A stretch of DNA of 64,000 bases from Flaccisagitta enflata (lineage: Eukaryota > Chaetognatha > Sagittoidea > Aphragmophora): contig OZ231128.1 in NCBI GenBank assembly GCA_965153355.1, positions 44,516,001-44,580,000 on the forward strand, in the 5' to 3' direction. A program made the position numbers and the translations under genes. Under the pieces are notes generated by a model. That model did no database searches. It was not told the DNA's origin and worked only from the letters and a program-made list of their open reading frames with translations. Of this stretch, positions 1-12,231 are shown one piece after another. How positions within the stretch are numbered: position 1 is the first letter of the stretch; each line of letters starts with the position of its first letter.

Positions 1-1056
1 AGTTGCTGCTGCTGCATCTGCAATTGATGCTGCTACTGTTGTTCCTGTTGCTGTCGCTGCTCCTCCTCCCGTTGTTGCTGCTGCATATCGTCAATCAGCC
101 GACGGCCTTGTCGCATTTCCTCCTCCAACTGCCTACCCCATCTGTCTCTCTCAGCACTCCTGTTGACGAAGCGTCGCCTCGCCCTCTCCTGCGGCGTCAA
201 TCCGTTGATGATCCCGCGACCTCTTGCAAGAGCGTCGGCGTCGTCGAGATCCGCAAGCATGTCGTCAGCTTGCTCCATCGGAGACGCACGCGCGGGTTCA
301 ATTTCCGAGACCAAATCTGATACCCATTGATTGACGGCATCTCCTCTTTGGATCGGCGGCAGATTCAAAATTGGCCGCCAGTTGGAGATTGCGCACCATG
401 TCGCGGACCGGAAGTGGTAGATACTCGGATCCGTCGGGGTTTGGCGAAGACGTTCGCATCCTTGGAGTCGGAGCGCCGGTAACATTGTCACGGGCGGCGT
501 GAGTGTCGGTTGGGAGACTGTTCCATGAGAATTCATTGACGGGTCTTTTGCGATTCCCGATGTCGTTGTGCACTGCGTTCACGATGTCGGCGTTGGAAGG
601 AAAACCCTCCGGATAGTTCTCACGATCAAAGAAACGCATGGAGTCCCATTCGCGCCGATTCGACGCAAAGTAGACGCCGCGAATCGAAGAGGGTCGCCGG
701 GCATCGAGTCGAGCGCCATTTGCCTTGCATACGATATAAAGTCGTAAACCATATCCCGAAGGCCGTGTCGAGCGCCATCTGATTCACAGGCGGCGTCGTC
801 GAAGTCATTCGTTCCTTCGGTGCAAGTAGAAACGGCGTCGAAAAGGCGCCGGCATCCTTCCATTTCCGCAGTGATGTCGTTCCTCATTGCGCGCAAACGA
901 TTCGACCTCGGACACTGATTCAAACCGAAGTGAGATACACGAGATGACGTTGAAGCGGTCGAGACGGTGTCGTCGTTGCGCGCGGCTGCCATTGTCCAAT
1001 TTCGTTTTCGGAGGTCGAAGATGGAAAGAGTCGAGTCGTTTTTTAAATTGTTGAAA
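1..1056 (-). pseudogene. BEL/Pao copy A: 5' part of gag, running off the window
   Basis: Internal region immediately downstream of the copy A 5' LTR, read on the minus strand. A start codon at 990-992 opens a frame (579-992) beginning MAAARNDD. The reading continues in two further frames (298-639, then 33-536), so at least two frameshifts break it. The same protein, in the same order, occurs in copy B at 34050-34945, which shows it belongs to the element. The last 60 or so residues are Arg/Glu-rich and then glutamine-rich (CAG/CTG-type repeats at 1-170). Gag would form the virus-like particle. No zinc knuckle is reached before the window edge. Identification as gag rests on position after the LTR and on copy B, where zinc knuckles, protease, RT and integrase follow. 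Confidence 0.75.
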
Positions 1057-1967
1057 TATGAATACGCCCACGAGTTTCAACTGGCACTGTCTATGAGCGT
1101 CTATCTGACTGACGACTTGTGGTGAAAGAAAGTTGGCCGATTGGAAAATAGGAAGGCGATCGTCTCGTTTATTCCATAAAAATTTCAACAACTGAAGAGA
1201 GGGGGAAAAATGAAAGGGAAAGTGGGCGTTAATGGTGATCAGCAAACGCAAAAGATAACATGAAATCGAGACAGGACACAATAAAGGACAGAAACAGCAC
1301 ATGACAACATGTTCATCTTCTTCAGAGCCCATGCCACCTGATAATACCTGCCCCTGCCCCGGCCCATCCCATTAAATTCATCCATATCATCCCCATAGTA
1401 AGCTGATCGGGCAAGCGATAAAAACCATGTTAAAATCCGGCAATAAAAGTGCAAAAATGCAAAAGACAAGAATAACAGACCGAAAGACAAGATAAAAACA
1501 ACGTTAATAAAAGCAAAGACGCGTCTATAAAACTTACTTTTAGGCCCACTTTCGTTGGTTTCAACCCACAGTCTGTCGATGTCAAACTAACGTTAATTGT
1601 CCGTTCATAAGTTTATCTGCAACAAAAAGATGAGAGATTATTGAAATTAGTGAATTCCAAGGGCGCATTCAATCAATCACGAAAATCAATCAATCACTTT
1701 AGGAAGCAATGCCGTAAATAAATAAAACGATCAATCCAAAAGTGGATGACACGAAGACGAGTTACGTATGTTTGTCTACGTAATAAAAACAAATGGCACA
1801 AAATACAAGGCGCAACCATATGGTTACCCATCTAGCGTTCATTATAAAAAATGGCAAGAAACAAAAGACGCTGGCATTGAATAAAAGGAAAAGAAGAAAA
1901 GCCAAAAGCACGCAAAAGAAACAAAAGCACACATACTTAATAAACGGACGGACATACATTTCTAACA
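1057..1967 (-). repeat. 5' LTR of BEL/Pao copy A (911 bp)
   Basis: Begins TGTTAGAAATG at 1967 on the minus strand and ends near 1057. It matches three other copies over full length: 15376-16291 (plus), 22705-23610 (minus) and 35010-35918 (minus). All four are 906-916 bp. The sequences just outside differ between copies, which fixes the ends. Downstream of it (lower coordinates) comes gag, so this is a 5' LTR. Open frames inside it recur in all four LTRs only because the LTRs are homologous; they are not treated as genes. Confidence 0.88.
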
Positions 1968-2365
1968 GTCACCCAAGGTACATAGCTTTTGACCTCTCCC
2001 CTGATTATAATAATGAAAATCCGGCCCCAGCATCGCTTTGACATCTTATTAGGAACCCTGATGGAGAATATAATCAGCTCTGGTAGCAACAAAATTGTAT
2101 TGATTGTCATGAAAATGTTATGATATGAAGAGTCATGGGAAAAATTGTCGACGGTTTTTTGCAAAAATGCCACTATTTTGCTGCTTTTTTTCATATATAT
2201 TGTCTATCGAATCACCCTTAAGCGGCTATGTTGAGGTGTACATTAGCGTATTGAGTGCCGACAGTGACTACAAGACCAATGAAAACGTTTATGAGGGGAT
2301 TTATGACGCCGTATTGAACTTAAAGTAGGCTGAAGCATTTGCTGTTTTTCTGGGGGACGTGCCGT
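1968..2365. other. Unassigned DNA between copy A and the left arm
   Basis: About 400 bp with no recognisable gene or repeat. The 5 bp next to the LTR read GTCAC on the plus strand and could be half of a target duplication; the other half would lie outside the window. Confidence 0.4.
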
Positions 2366-2680
2366 CATAATGCAGTGGAATAAAACAATATGCTAATATT
2401 TGTTGAATCAGCTAATATCAATTTTAACTCTTTTATAATTGTTAATCTGGCTTTTAGTAAGCTGTTTCATAGCTTTTATTCTGATATTTTAGTTTATTCT
2501 TACAAATACAATGATCTTCTGAAATGAATTATCTTTTTAAGTAAAAAAAAAACTAAACAGGATTGCGCTGATTAATGGGATTTCTGTGGGAACTTTAAAG
2601 CCAGAATGAAAAAAAAGGTAAAAAAATTTTTAAAGAATGAAAATAATCATCTTTCCACATTACTTAAGTAGGGTAAAGGG

Positions 2681-3008
2681 TAGCCCAACAACAAAAAATG
2701 CGATGTCATAGAAAAGTTCTCTATCAGAGGGATATGGCCCAAAATTATGTTTACAGATGTTCTATGAAAAAAAATTAAACCTGGAACCCCTATGAATCGG
2801 CGCCGCCACCCACCCCCTATCCAATGATAAAATACAGGCAAAAATCCTTCCTATACATTTTCAAAAGGAAATGAGGACGGGTGGCGGCGGTAATTTCCAG
2901 AGGTCCCATACCCAATTTTTGTTGTGGTTTATCTTTGTACATGATTTTGAGTCATATCCCTCTGATAGAGAACTTTCCTATGACTTTTCATGAACTCTTG
3001 TTATGCTA
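2681..3008. mobile_element. hAT-type non-autonomous DNA transposon (MITE), left arm only
   Basis: A 328-bp insertion flanked by the exact 8-bp direct repeat GTAAAGGG (2673-2680 and 3009-3016). The right arm has one copy of the target (GTGAAGGG in the arm's orientation) and no insert, so the empty site is preserved. The ends form imperfect inverted repeats of about 75 bp, both starting TAGC and sharing the block GTTCTCTATCAGAGGGATAT. There is no coding capacity. An 8-bp duplication with TA-starting inverted termini fits the hAT superfamily; P-type elements also make 8-bp duplications. Confidence 0.85.
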
Positions 3009-3334
3009 GTAAAGGGATACTCCAAACTTTTGCTATGTGAAGCACCCATACCGAGCATCTCTGAGGCCCGGGCCAAAACGATCTGTATGCTGTACAGACC
3101 TGAGCATGGCCCGAACCGTATGTATATATCCCTTTGTATTGGATGGTCGTTCAGTTTGTCAGCTAGAATGTCACTGCCGCCGTACATTTAAACGCGCATC
3201 CGTGCATGTACTAGCATTGCTTTAATGGTAAATGTAATGTAAGACAATTACGACTGTTGGTCCATCTGTCGGTAACACTTAACCTTTTCAGCGTTTACAA
3301 ACCAATTTAATTTGACGAGAGAAATAAGGAGAAA

Positions 3335-3583
3335 ACAAGGCCAAGTAGGCCAACTATGCGTTGGATGATTGTTTTTATGAATGGAATTTTTTTAATGAAT
3401 GAATGTAATTTGTGAGTGAATAAATGATTTAATGAATGAATCACATATTGTATGCATCTTTTACTGTTTTAGAATCATTTTTCTGTTGATAAATTGCGAT
3501 TTTCATGTTTTTAAGGAATGCGTTACCGACCGACCAACCGACCAACGGACACAGCCTATTATAGAGGTGCGAGGACGCATCTA
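3335..3583 (-). mobile_element. HLE2 element (Helentron-like), shared by both arms
   Basis: Read on the minus strand it starts TAGATGCGTCC after a T run and ends GGCCTTGT. It contains the family signature of GGTC/GGTT tetranucleotides at 3525-3550. The equivalent right-arm copy is 51997-52249, so this insertion predates the duplication. No ORF. Confidence 0.65.
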
Positions 3584-3710
3584 AAAACGCAATTATGCTT
3601 TCCTTATACATTATTTGGTTTGGTGGTCAATAATCCTCAGGTCAACCTCACTTCTTCGATGGGTGTTGTTATCTGGAAAAGTTTCTTCGTTTGTCAAATC
3701 GGGTTTCTTT

Positions 3711-3720
3711 GTTGTTGTTT

Positions 3721-3763
<43 letters not shown>

Positions 3764-3789
3764 GGTTGTGGTTGTGGTTGTGGTTGTGG

Positions 3790-3833
<44 letters not shown>

Positions 3834-3965
3834 GGTGGTGTTGTGGTTGTTGTTGTTGTTGTTTTTTTGTTTTTTTTTTTTGTTTTTGTTTTTGTTTTTG
3901 TTTTTGTTTTTGTTTTTGTTTTTGTTTTTGTTTTTGTTTTTGTTTTTGTTTTTGTTTTTGTTGTG
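3711..3965 (+). repeat. TTG, TGTGGT and GTTTTT microsatellite cluster
   Basis: Runs of GTT, then GTGGTT, GTT again, and finally about fourteen GTTTTT units (3880-3960). The right arm has the complementary but differently composed array at 51618-51890. Long open frames here are homopolymeric and are not genes. Confidence 0.95.
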
Positions 3966-4076
3966 GTTTGAATAATCATATAATCTAGCTGTTGTTGATA
4001 CCCGTGATGGTTATCCCTTCCTATTCCATTCCCGCTCATTCAAGAGCACATTCCTGTTTGCCTTTCTTTAATTTGA

Positions 4077-4078
<2 letters not shown>

Positions 4079-4141
<63 letters not shown>
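4079..4141 (+). repeat. (CT)n microsatellite
   Basis: Uninterrupted TC dinucleotides. The right-arm counterpart is the GA run at 51402-51490. Confidence 0.97.
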
Positions 4142-4144
<3 letters not shown>

Positions 4145-4351
4145 CATCTTATTTTGCCCGTTGGACATGAGGCAAGAAGTAAGGTAAGCACAGTGCTTAC
4201 CGATAAAGAAATAGGAACTGACGCGTACACATAATTGACTCTTTTCCTGTAGGCTCAAAGGCACAAAGGCAGAAGAGGCCTGGTGGATCGTCATCAAGGA
4301 CAGGAAAAATGTAGCCTACTATATGCTATATGATCAAACACGTTCCCTTTA

Positions 4352-4653
4352 ACAAGCCTGACCGGGCAACGATGCGTCCGGACTGTGTCGCTGCGTGTAT
4401 TGAACATGTGACATACTATGGAGAGACAGATGGATGAACAGACAAATGAAACTACAGAGTAGTAAAGGAGCCTCTCAAAACACGTTTGTCGATCATTTCA
4501 TTCAATATAGGATCTCACCGTGGCCAAAAACAGCCGAGAAACTCGGTCTTTGCGCAGGCGTTACGGACCGCTTGACGCACGGACCGATGGACGGACGGAT
4601 GGGCGAATGGACAGACCCTCATACTAGAGATGCGTTCATGACGGACGCATCTA
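4352..4653 (-). mobile_element. HLE2 element, variant with GATGCGTC 5' head
   Basis: On the minus strand it starts TAGATGCGTCC after a T run and ends CAGGCTTGT. The 5' motif GATGCGTCC recurs near the 3' end in inverted form (GGACGCATC at 4374-4382), the subterminal inverted-repeat layout of the family. It contains ACGGACCG-type repeats at 4563-4605. The right-arm partner is 50890-51191. Confidence 0.6.
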
Positions 4654-4757
4654 AAAAACGGTTACTTATTTTTAATGTTTGTTCGTAATCAGTTGTAAGC
4701 ATTGTATATGGTGTTAAATATTTTTACCACGATGGCAGTATTTCGTATTCGGTCGTC

Positions 4758-5272
<515 letters not shown>

Positions 5273-6182
5273 CACATACATACATAGACCCAAAAACGTA
5301 CACACATACACACCAACGTACCCATACACACACCCAACAGCCAACAGCCTTGCTTCTAAACCCAAACCCAAAACACACATAATAAAAAATGTGGATCTTT
5401 TGTCCGAAAATGATTTTCGCCATTAGCGCCACGATGCCATTTTCCCGAAATAAAAAATATGGCGGTGGAGGAACACTCGCAACTACAGACACAATAATAC
5501 AAAACCGCGCGCAAAGTCCATTACTAGCTCTTTTCATTATATGATACGATTCACTCCGCCCTCCTCCTTTCATTCATTCAAGCGCCAAACCGCATAATTG
5601 GCTTGCCGCGACCGCCAGGTTTGCTTTATAATCAAATTGTATAACGGGAACGAAAAAAAGTAAAATTTACGATAAAGTGAACGGTATGAAAGTAAAATCA
5701 TGCAAGTCTCGGACAGAAACTGGAAATTCAAATTCGTTTACTGCATCTTTAAAGGGGAGTTTGTCTGCTCATTGATTTATATCAAATCTATTGTTTTTCG
5801 CTGCCAAAATGAAAAACGATTATGAAATCCTTTGAGAAATCTATGAAGAGACATACGGCATACCTGACGCCCCTGTAACCACGTAACATCTACCACATTC
5901 CTGGAAATTGTATAAGTTGGCTTTTGAACTTTGGTCAGTCGAGAATTATCAGAACTTTCGTACCAGAAATATACAAAAACAAGACCGGATACACGGCCGA
6001 TATAAGATGCGGTAGGGCAGGGGGGCCAGGTGCATTAATGGGGTGGGCAGAGTCACAAGTTTTAACTGAAACCTGTTGGACTTCTTTTCTTTCTGGTTGG
6101 TCAGCGGTTACAGCAAGAAGTTTGGCTATGCCTGATTAAATCTCTGATGTCTTTTAAAAATCTTTTTAAGCGGGTTGTTAAT

Positions 6183-6292
6183 TAGGGTCAGCGTAAGGGA
6201 AAGGGATAGAGATGGTTTTTGGGTTAGGGAAAGGGATAGGGATCTAGGGATAGGGATCTAGGGATAGGGCTAGCGTTAGGGTTAGGGGAGGG
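6183..6292 (+). repeat. Degenerate TTAGGG-like interstitial tract
   Basis: Units such as TAGGGA, AAGGGA and GTTAGGG repeat irregularly. The right arm carries the complement (CCCTAA/CCCTTT) at 49700-49800. It is too degenerate and too internal to be an active telomere. Confidence 0.6.
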
Positions 6293-6464
6293 TTGGCTTG
6301 GATACATGATACTCGAATTAAAGCTTCGCTCTGGCAGGATGTTTGAAAAAAAACAGACAAAAACAAACAAAATCAGTCAGATCTTTAATCAAAACGAAAA
6401 CTCTCATGGGATGATGGGACAGTAGGTTGTAACTTGTATGCCTTATAGGCGGGAATGCCTTTTT

Positions 6465-6935
6465 GGGCAGCGGCCCCAAAGGGCCGATGTCCCGTAGGAC
6501 ACAGGGGTGAATTTCCATATGTCCATCCGTCCTTCCGTCCTTCCATCCGTCCTTCCGTCCTTCCATCCGCCCCCCCCCACGAAGCTTCTCAAGCCTCAAT
6601 TCCTAGTGAATAACATGGGAAATTGATAAAATGCAAACTTCCCATTGAATAACATTGGAAATTGATGAAAATTGAAAAAAAAAGGAATTTCCAATTGAAT
6701 AACATGGCAAATTGATGAGAATTTGAAAAAATGCAAAACTCCCATTGAATATTATGGAAAATTGCTCCAAAGGCTTCAAATATGTCCTCTCAGGACGTAT
6801 GGAAATTCACCCCTGTGTCCTACAGGACATCGGCCTTTTGGGGCCGCTGCCCTGCTCTCACTCCACTTCTTCAGCTATCACTCCAAGCAGGGCATCGGGT
6901 ACCGCTGACCATGTGCAATCCTTTGATGACTTGTT
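6465..6935 (+). mobile_element. HLE1 element (Helentron-like), left arm only, with empty site known
   Basis: A roughly 470-bp insertion, absent from the right arm, where the sequence reads gcctttttagcggg without interruption. The insert starts GGGCAGCGGCCCC directly after five T residues and ends GATGACTTGTT before AGCGGG. No bases are duplicated beyond the T tract, so the join is explained by insertion between two Ts. The first ~55 bp recur inverted at 6795-6855, about 80-140 bp from the 3' end. They include two small hairpins: a GGCCCC/GGGGCC stem and the TGTCC..GGACA palindrome. No coding capacity. Confidence 0.78.
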
Positions 6936-7245
6936 AGCGGGTGCGCTCTAGTTTGATTCCTCATTGAGATAATGAAAGTTGTAGTGACAAAAAGCGCGTT
7001 TGCATTGCGTAATGCGCGTTATCGAATAATGTTTGGAGTCGCACAAAGGGGAATACCACTCCTATGGAATAACAGACATAAACGGAAAGAATCGCGACTC
7101 CCGAATAAAAGGAGCTGATAAACATGATTTAACTTATACTTGCACATTGCACAATTCAGTGTGACTTTATCCAGCATACAAGGCAAGGAATGGATGGAAA
7201 ATGACAATCTGCTACACAACACTCCCAACCACTTTAGTCAGATAA

Positions 7246-7343
7246 CTGCGCCCTTAGCAGGCTGTGTAGCTTTTTCCAAGTTACAATTCGAATTGTAACT
7301 TGGGAAAGCTACAGCCTACACAGCCTGCAAAGGGAGCAGCTAT
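7246..7343. repeat. Near-perfect palindrome, local inverted duplication (left arm only)
   Basis: The left half (GCAGGCTGTGTAGC... to TTACAATTCG) is followed at once by its complement (AATTGTAACTTGG... to CACAGCCTGC). The right arm at 49204-49246 has only one half, so the second half arose in the left arm after the duplication. Confidence 0.75.
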
Positions 7344-7679
7344 TAATTCAGCAGAGATTTTTCTCCACCTGTGACCAGTAAAGAGATATTGAAAGACAAG
7401 AATACGAAGAAACAACTAGTTATAGAGGTATGTTTCGCGGACTGGCGGACAAAAAATACGAAATATGGTCACACCTTATCACACTGCTCTTGCAATGTTT
7501 TAGTTAATTTGGGGCTAACAATCTGTAAGGTATTTAGAGAATTGAGCAAACTGGGAGATCATGCTAACATAATTATCAAATATTAAAGCTACAGTCTGAT
7601 CAAGTGGTAAAATGCAAATGTGACAAATTGTGAACATAACGGGGCGTTTCTAGTCAGAGACAATCACGTTTTGAACGGG

Positions 7680-7800
7680 CCACTCGGTCGCTTGCTATGT
7701 TCGTTCGCTTGCACCGCTCACTCCACTCACTTGCTTAGCAGTGGTCCGCTCTGCATGCTCGCTCCGTTTACGGGCTTGCTCACTCACTTCGCTCAATCCC
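7680..7800 (+). repeat. GCTC/CACT-rich block shared by both arms
   Basis: Irregular repetition of CGCTC, CTCACT and CGCTTGC. The complement (GAGCGAGTGAGCGGAG type) is at 48490-48620. Function unknown; no gene seen. Confidence 0.6.
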
Positions 7801-8317
7801 CCGTGGTACAGTTGAAATTCATGAATATGTGTTCACTCGGTAAACGCTTTCAATGGGAACAAGTGCGTTTTTGGTCGTCACTAGAAACACGCCCTAAGTC
7901 GTATTTTCCGCCCGCGGTTTCCCAAAAGCCGCCGACACAAATTCAAAATGCGTTGTCGTTTTTTTGTCATGGTAAGTAAATGGATGGATTGATTTCATGT
8001 TAACACTTTTAAGGCTAGAATTATAAGGTTTGAGTTTAATACTTTTTTTAGTGTTTATGATATAGGGATGAGATTAAAGGTGAATGTTTACATAAAAAGG
8101 ACACTTTACCGCCTTCGACCCGAAGAAGAAAATAGAGGAAGAGGTGTAAAGAAAAAAAAAAGAAAAAAGAAAAGAAGAAGAGAAAGAAAAGAAAAGAAGG
8201 AAAGACGTCGATTTTTTCTCGATCGTAATCAGAAATATAGAAAAGAAGAAGTGAAAGAAAAGAAAAGAAGGAAAGACGTCGATAGAGAGAGATATAATAG
8301 AAATATATTTGGGGAAA

Positions 8318-8459
<142 letters not shown>

Positions 8460-8539
8460 GAAGTAAGATAGTAAAGAGGAAAGAAAAGAGATGAAAAAAA
8501 AACAAATCAGGGAAATATATTCAATGAAATGGGAGGAGC

Positions 8540-9040
8540 ATTGGCATCACATGATGCACTAGCATCATATGCTGCCAATGCATCGTACAATATATGACGC
8601 TAGCGCATCACATGATGCTTGTGCAGGGGTGTATATAGTTCAATGACCTTTGATTAATTTCGCACCCCCCCTGCCTTTGATTTTCTTCCCTGCGACCTGT
8701 TGTGTCACATTACAATATCTATGATTTTCTTCCCCAGATAGCAATAAAACAGTGTTTTTGAGATTTAGATAGTGTTAAATTGTGTTTTACTGATCAGTTT
8801 TTATGATTTGGTACTGCCAAAATTTTTATTTTCCCCAATTTTTTTTCTCTTTTTCCCCCTTTGATTTCCTTCCCTATCTCCAACCCCCTTAGATCAATTT
8901 ATCCCCCCCCCCCCGCCCCCAACTATATACAGGCCTGCACTAGTGTGGTACATATGATGGCTTTGCATCACATGATGTCAGTCCATCATTAGTTATATGA
9001 TGCTAATGCATTGTATGATGCCAATGCATCATATGAAGCG
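8540..9040. repeat. Palindromic ATCATATGATGC repeat block
   Basis: Dispersed self-complementary units (GCATCATATGATGC type) flank a sequence rich in CCCC and TTTTCCCC. The right-arm homologue at 47450-47735 lacks about 200 bp present here (roughly 8580-8785). A piece of the core (GGGGAAGGAAATCAAAGGGGG) also occurs at 16500-16530, so it is a dispersed repeat. Confidence 0.6.
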
Positions 9041-9210
9041 ATAATTTGATTATTTTCAAAAAGCGCTCCACAGAAGACTTTCTTCATGTTGGTTCTGCGA
9101 TTGCGCACATGCAACCATAACAAAACTGTACAAAGAAAAAAGAGTCATGTTTTTCTTATAGGTTTCGTAGGTTTTGATACAAAAACAGAAAAGAGACAAT
9201 AGTCAGAAAC

Positions 9211-9213
<3 letters not shown>

Positions 9214-9302
<89 letters not shown>
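9214..9302 (+). repeat. (GA)n microsatellite near the inner edge of the left arm
   Basis: Uninterrupted GA repeats; the right-arm partner is the CT run at 46302-46331. Confidence 0.97.
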
Positions 9303-9305
<3 letters not shown>

Positions 9306-9485
9306 TTACTTGAGATAGAGACATAAGTTCTCTCTTTCTCACTCTTTTATCTTATTTCAGTCACGTTCATCCCTAGTTCATTTTTGATATTGGATTTTTT
9401 TTCCTCGTGGAAGAGATAGTGAGAGGGTCCGATGGAGTGGGACATAGAAATATAGAGAGGAAAAAAAGAAAGAGAGAGAAAGGAA

Positions 9486-9542
9486 AAACAAGGCCGGATA
9501 CACGGCAATCCAGTCGCGGACGGTTGGGCAGGAGCAGTAATG
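9486..9542 (-). mobile_element. HLE2 3'-end fragment at the arm/BEL junction
   Basis: Contains the family 3' end in reverse: AACAAGGCCGGATACACGG, then the CGCGACT-like subterminal motif. It is joined directly to truncated pol of copy C. Both partners are broken here, so a deletion or recombination joined them. Confidence 0.6.
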
Positions 9543-10800
9543 TCAATTGGTCTCCATGCAAGCCAAACTTTGCGATCCATTAGGATTTTGGAGCCCAAGC
9601 GCGTACATCGGCAGACTACATCTTCTACTCTGTCGTCCACAGGAAGTGGGATGGGATTCGCCCTTGGAAGGGAAACGTCGAGAATCCTTCTTCCGCTACG
9701 CTAATCTTAGCACTCTTCTACAACAATACAGGGTGAAGCGCTGGTGGAATGGCGGCGTCGACAATAGTAACTTTATTGCGGAAATAACAATTGGGAATCT
9801 TCTGCGATCACGGCTCAAAGAGCGGATATGACGGTTGCATATCGACGTCAAGTCAATCGAGATGGAGATGTTCACATTTCGTTCATCGCCTCCAAATCTC
9901 ACGTCATTCCTCTCAATCCAAAACGTGCTTCTCATCACAACAGCGTTCCACGCGTCGAGATTGTGTCCGCAGAAAAAGCATTTCAGCTCAAGCGCTTCGT
10001 TGGAAGGACCATCGAATTGGACAATCTTGTCGTCAGATTTTGGTCTGATTCTGAATCTACTGAAGATGATTTTACAATCCCAGCGAAACCAGGGGGGCCT
10101 GTATTTTTCGCCAAGCGTCTCTCCAAGATCCATAGCGGGTCTGATCCTCAACAGTGGCGCTGGGTTGATTCGTCAAATAACCCGGCGGACCACTGCGGCA
10201 GAGGCATCCAGGTCCATGAAGCCAAAAAATGGCGTCAATTCCATCACAGTCCTGCATTTTTGCGTTTTCCCGAAGATCAATGGCAAAACGAAACATCATG
10301 ACGTGCCTATTTCACCTGGTCGCCGCATTGTATGTGGCTGAAAGTGAAAAGAAACAAGTAGCTGTGTGATACTTCTTACAGCAACTTCTCGAAAATGGAT
10401 ACTGGGATTGCGGATCATCGGCATAGTTCTTATCATGATCCAAAAAAGATTGACGTATCAGAGCGAGGCAAAGGCAGCAAAGGATCTCCTTCCTAAACCG
10501 GAAGTGACAAAGGCGTTTTGGAGAGGCAGCATAAACAACTCGTCAGAATCCAATGCAGCGACATCATTATTCCAGACGTCTTCGAACAATTGGAGTTGGG
10601 AAAAGTCTTTAAAACAGAAAGCCGTCATGACTTCATCATAAAGAATAAAGAGATGCGGAAATTGAATCCCTTAGTCAGAATAAGCCAGTATCATTCGCGT
10701 CGGCAGTCGATTCGAAAACCGCCGACATCGCACATGACTGTCATTTCCCTTCATCCCTGCCGCCAAAGACGAAATGTAATCATTGATTCGCCATTATCAT
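9543..10800 (+). pseudogene. BEL/Pao copy C: pol, end of RT and RNase H region (5'-truncated)
   Basis: Copy C begins abruptly inside pol; everything upstream (5' LTR, gag, protease, RT core) is missing. The first frame (9547-9831) contains DPLGFWSP, matching the DPLG-SP motif of the Pao region after RT. The next (9828-10301) has the RNase H-region block ending NPADHCGRG, which corresponds to the conserved NPAD-x-x-SRG. Several frameshifts and stops occur. Copy B carries the same protein on the other strand at 28366-29470. The product would have been the replication polyprotein; this copy cannot make it. Confidence 0.85.
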
Positions 10801-11880
10801 CACAATGATTTTCATGCGGGTGCAAAGCATACATTGTGCCAATTACATAATTTGTGTGAATTACAAAAGAGGTCTTCAGGCTGTCAAGAGCGTCGTCAAC
10901 ACATGCTTCAGATGCCAGAAGAACTTTAAAAAGAACATAAATCAGCAAATGGCTAATCTTCCATCAAATCGTGTCAATCCTGCACCTGTCTTTGCAGAGA
11001 CTGGATTGGATGTCATGGGGCATTTCCTAGTTAAGATGAGCCAGGCGTGCACAGTCACAAGGTGTGGATCGCAGTGTTCACCTGTTTCGTGTCACGCGCC
11101 GTTCATGTGGAATTGCTTTTCTTATGTCAGCGATGCGATGGTAGAAATGCAATCCGCTTTGCAGCAAGGCGCCCGAGAATCCGCGTTTCGCTTCGATTGG
11201 GACGAATCTAGTAGGCGCCAATAATATCCTCAAGAAAGAAATGGAAGCGTGGAACCGCTCGTCAACTCCAGAATTGCAGCGGCGCGGCCTTCGGTGGGAT
11301 TTCATCACGCCGGCACTACTGTGGAGGAGGTGTGTGGGAGAGAATCGTCGCTCTCTTCATTGCCATCTTGCTTCCATCTCGACTGGCGCCATCATCCACG
11401 TCGACGCCTTCAACACTGCCGTTGTCGAAGTTGAAGGAATTCTCAACCGCCGTCCTCTGACGGCGCTCAGCGATGATCCAAATGACTCTGAAGCCCCCTC
11501 ACGAATCATGTCACTCAGTCCATCGACATCGGTCCCAGCTCCTCTAGATCCTGGTGCAACAAGGCGTGCTTTGACGCCGACTCACTGCAATTCAATAGAG
11601 CGTCTTAATCATGATAATGGTCATTTGGGAAATCGTGGAAATTCGAATATCTCTTCTTCACGCAGAAGCAAATGATGAGATCCGAGAAAGACTTTGGGTG
11701 GATAACTTGGTCATAAATCATGGGCGGCATGCCTCGTCACAGTGGGTTTAGGAGGACGACGTGTCATGGCGTCGAGGATTCCGTCAGCCCATGTCCGGAG
11801 GGCTCATCCGGCGCCAGGATGGAAAGATGGCGGCGCGAAAGACACTTTGCAGGCTCGTGCGCGCTGGGTGGACTCATAAA
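10801..11880 (+). pseudogene. BEL/Pao copy C: integrase
   Basis: Starts with a Cys-containing linker (CFRCQKNFKK, a remnant of the HHCC region). It then has the first catalytic-Asp block TGLDVMG, the second-Asp region in a shifted frame around 11190, and the Glu block VEVEGILNRRPLTALSDDPNDSEA (11427-11497). The order and spacing match a DDE integrase with the typical BEL/Pao NRRPL motif. It is broken by frameshifts. The near-intact equivalent is copy B 27273-27914. Confidence 0.85.
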
Positions 11881-12231
11881 AAGCTGAGTTTCGAGAGAGA
11901 GAAAAAGAGCGCATGCCGGCCTGTTCATTAGTAACTATAGATATGAGTGATTGAGACTCTGACTTGTTATATTTACAAAGAGTTGTTATTATTCATATTT
12001 GGTTCTGATTATCCATGCTTTCATCTTTCCTCTTGTCAATTTATGTTGTCCATTTCCACTTACACATTACAAAACACTGATTCATTCGCTCTGTCTATAT
12101 GTACGCCTTCTTGTGCCAAAATCCGTTCTTACCATTATCCCATTCTCAACAGACATTTCAAAGCTTCATTTGGCAGCGTCATTCCATCTCTGAAGTCAGT
12201 TCGCATCTTGAATTAAGCTGGTCGGAGTCAA

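Noticed and set aside
1020-1056. tRNA primer-binding site after the 5' LTR
   Set aside because: The conserved TTTCAACAATTT leader does not resemble a tRNA 3' end that I can name; left unassigned.
805-1332. Open frames inside the LTRs (MGSEEDEHVVMCC type), repeated at 16011, 22749 and 35057
   Set aside because: Their recurrence reflects LTR homology; copies have different lengths and shifts, and there is no sign of protein-level constraint.
3518-4039. Poly-Cys, poly-Val or poly-Thr frames in TTG/AAC arrays (also 51597-51969, 53812-54652, 59846-60336)
   Set aside because: Trinucleotide repeat artefacts without flanking coding sequence.
6183-6292. True telomere or chromosome end
   Set aside because: Degenerate, about 110 bp, internal and present in both arms with normal sequence on each side.
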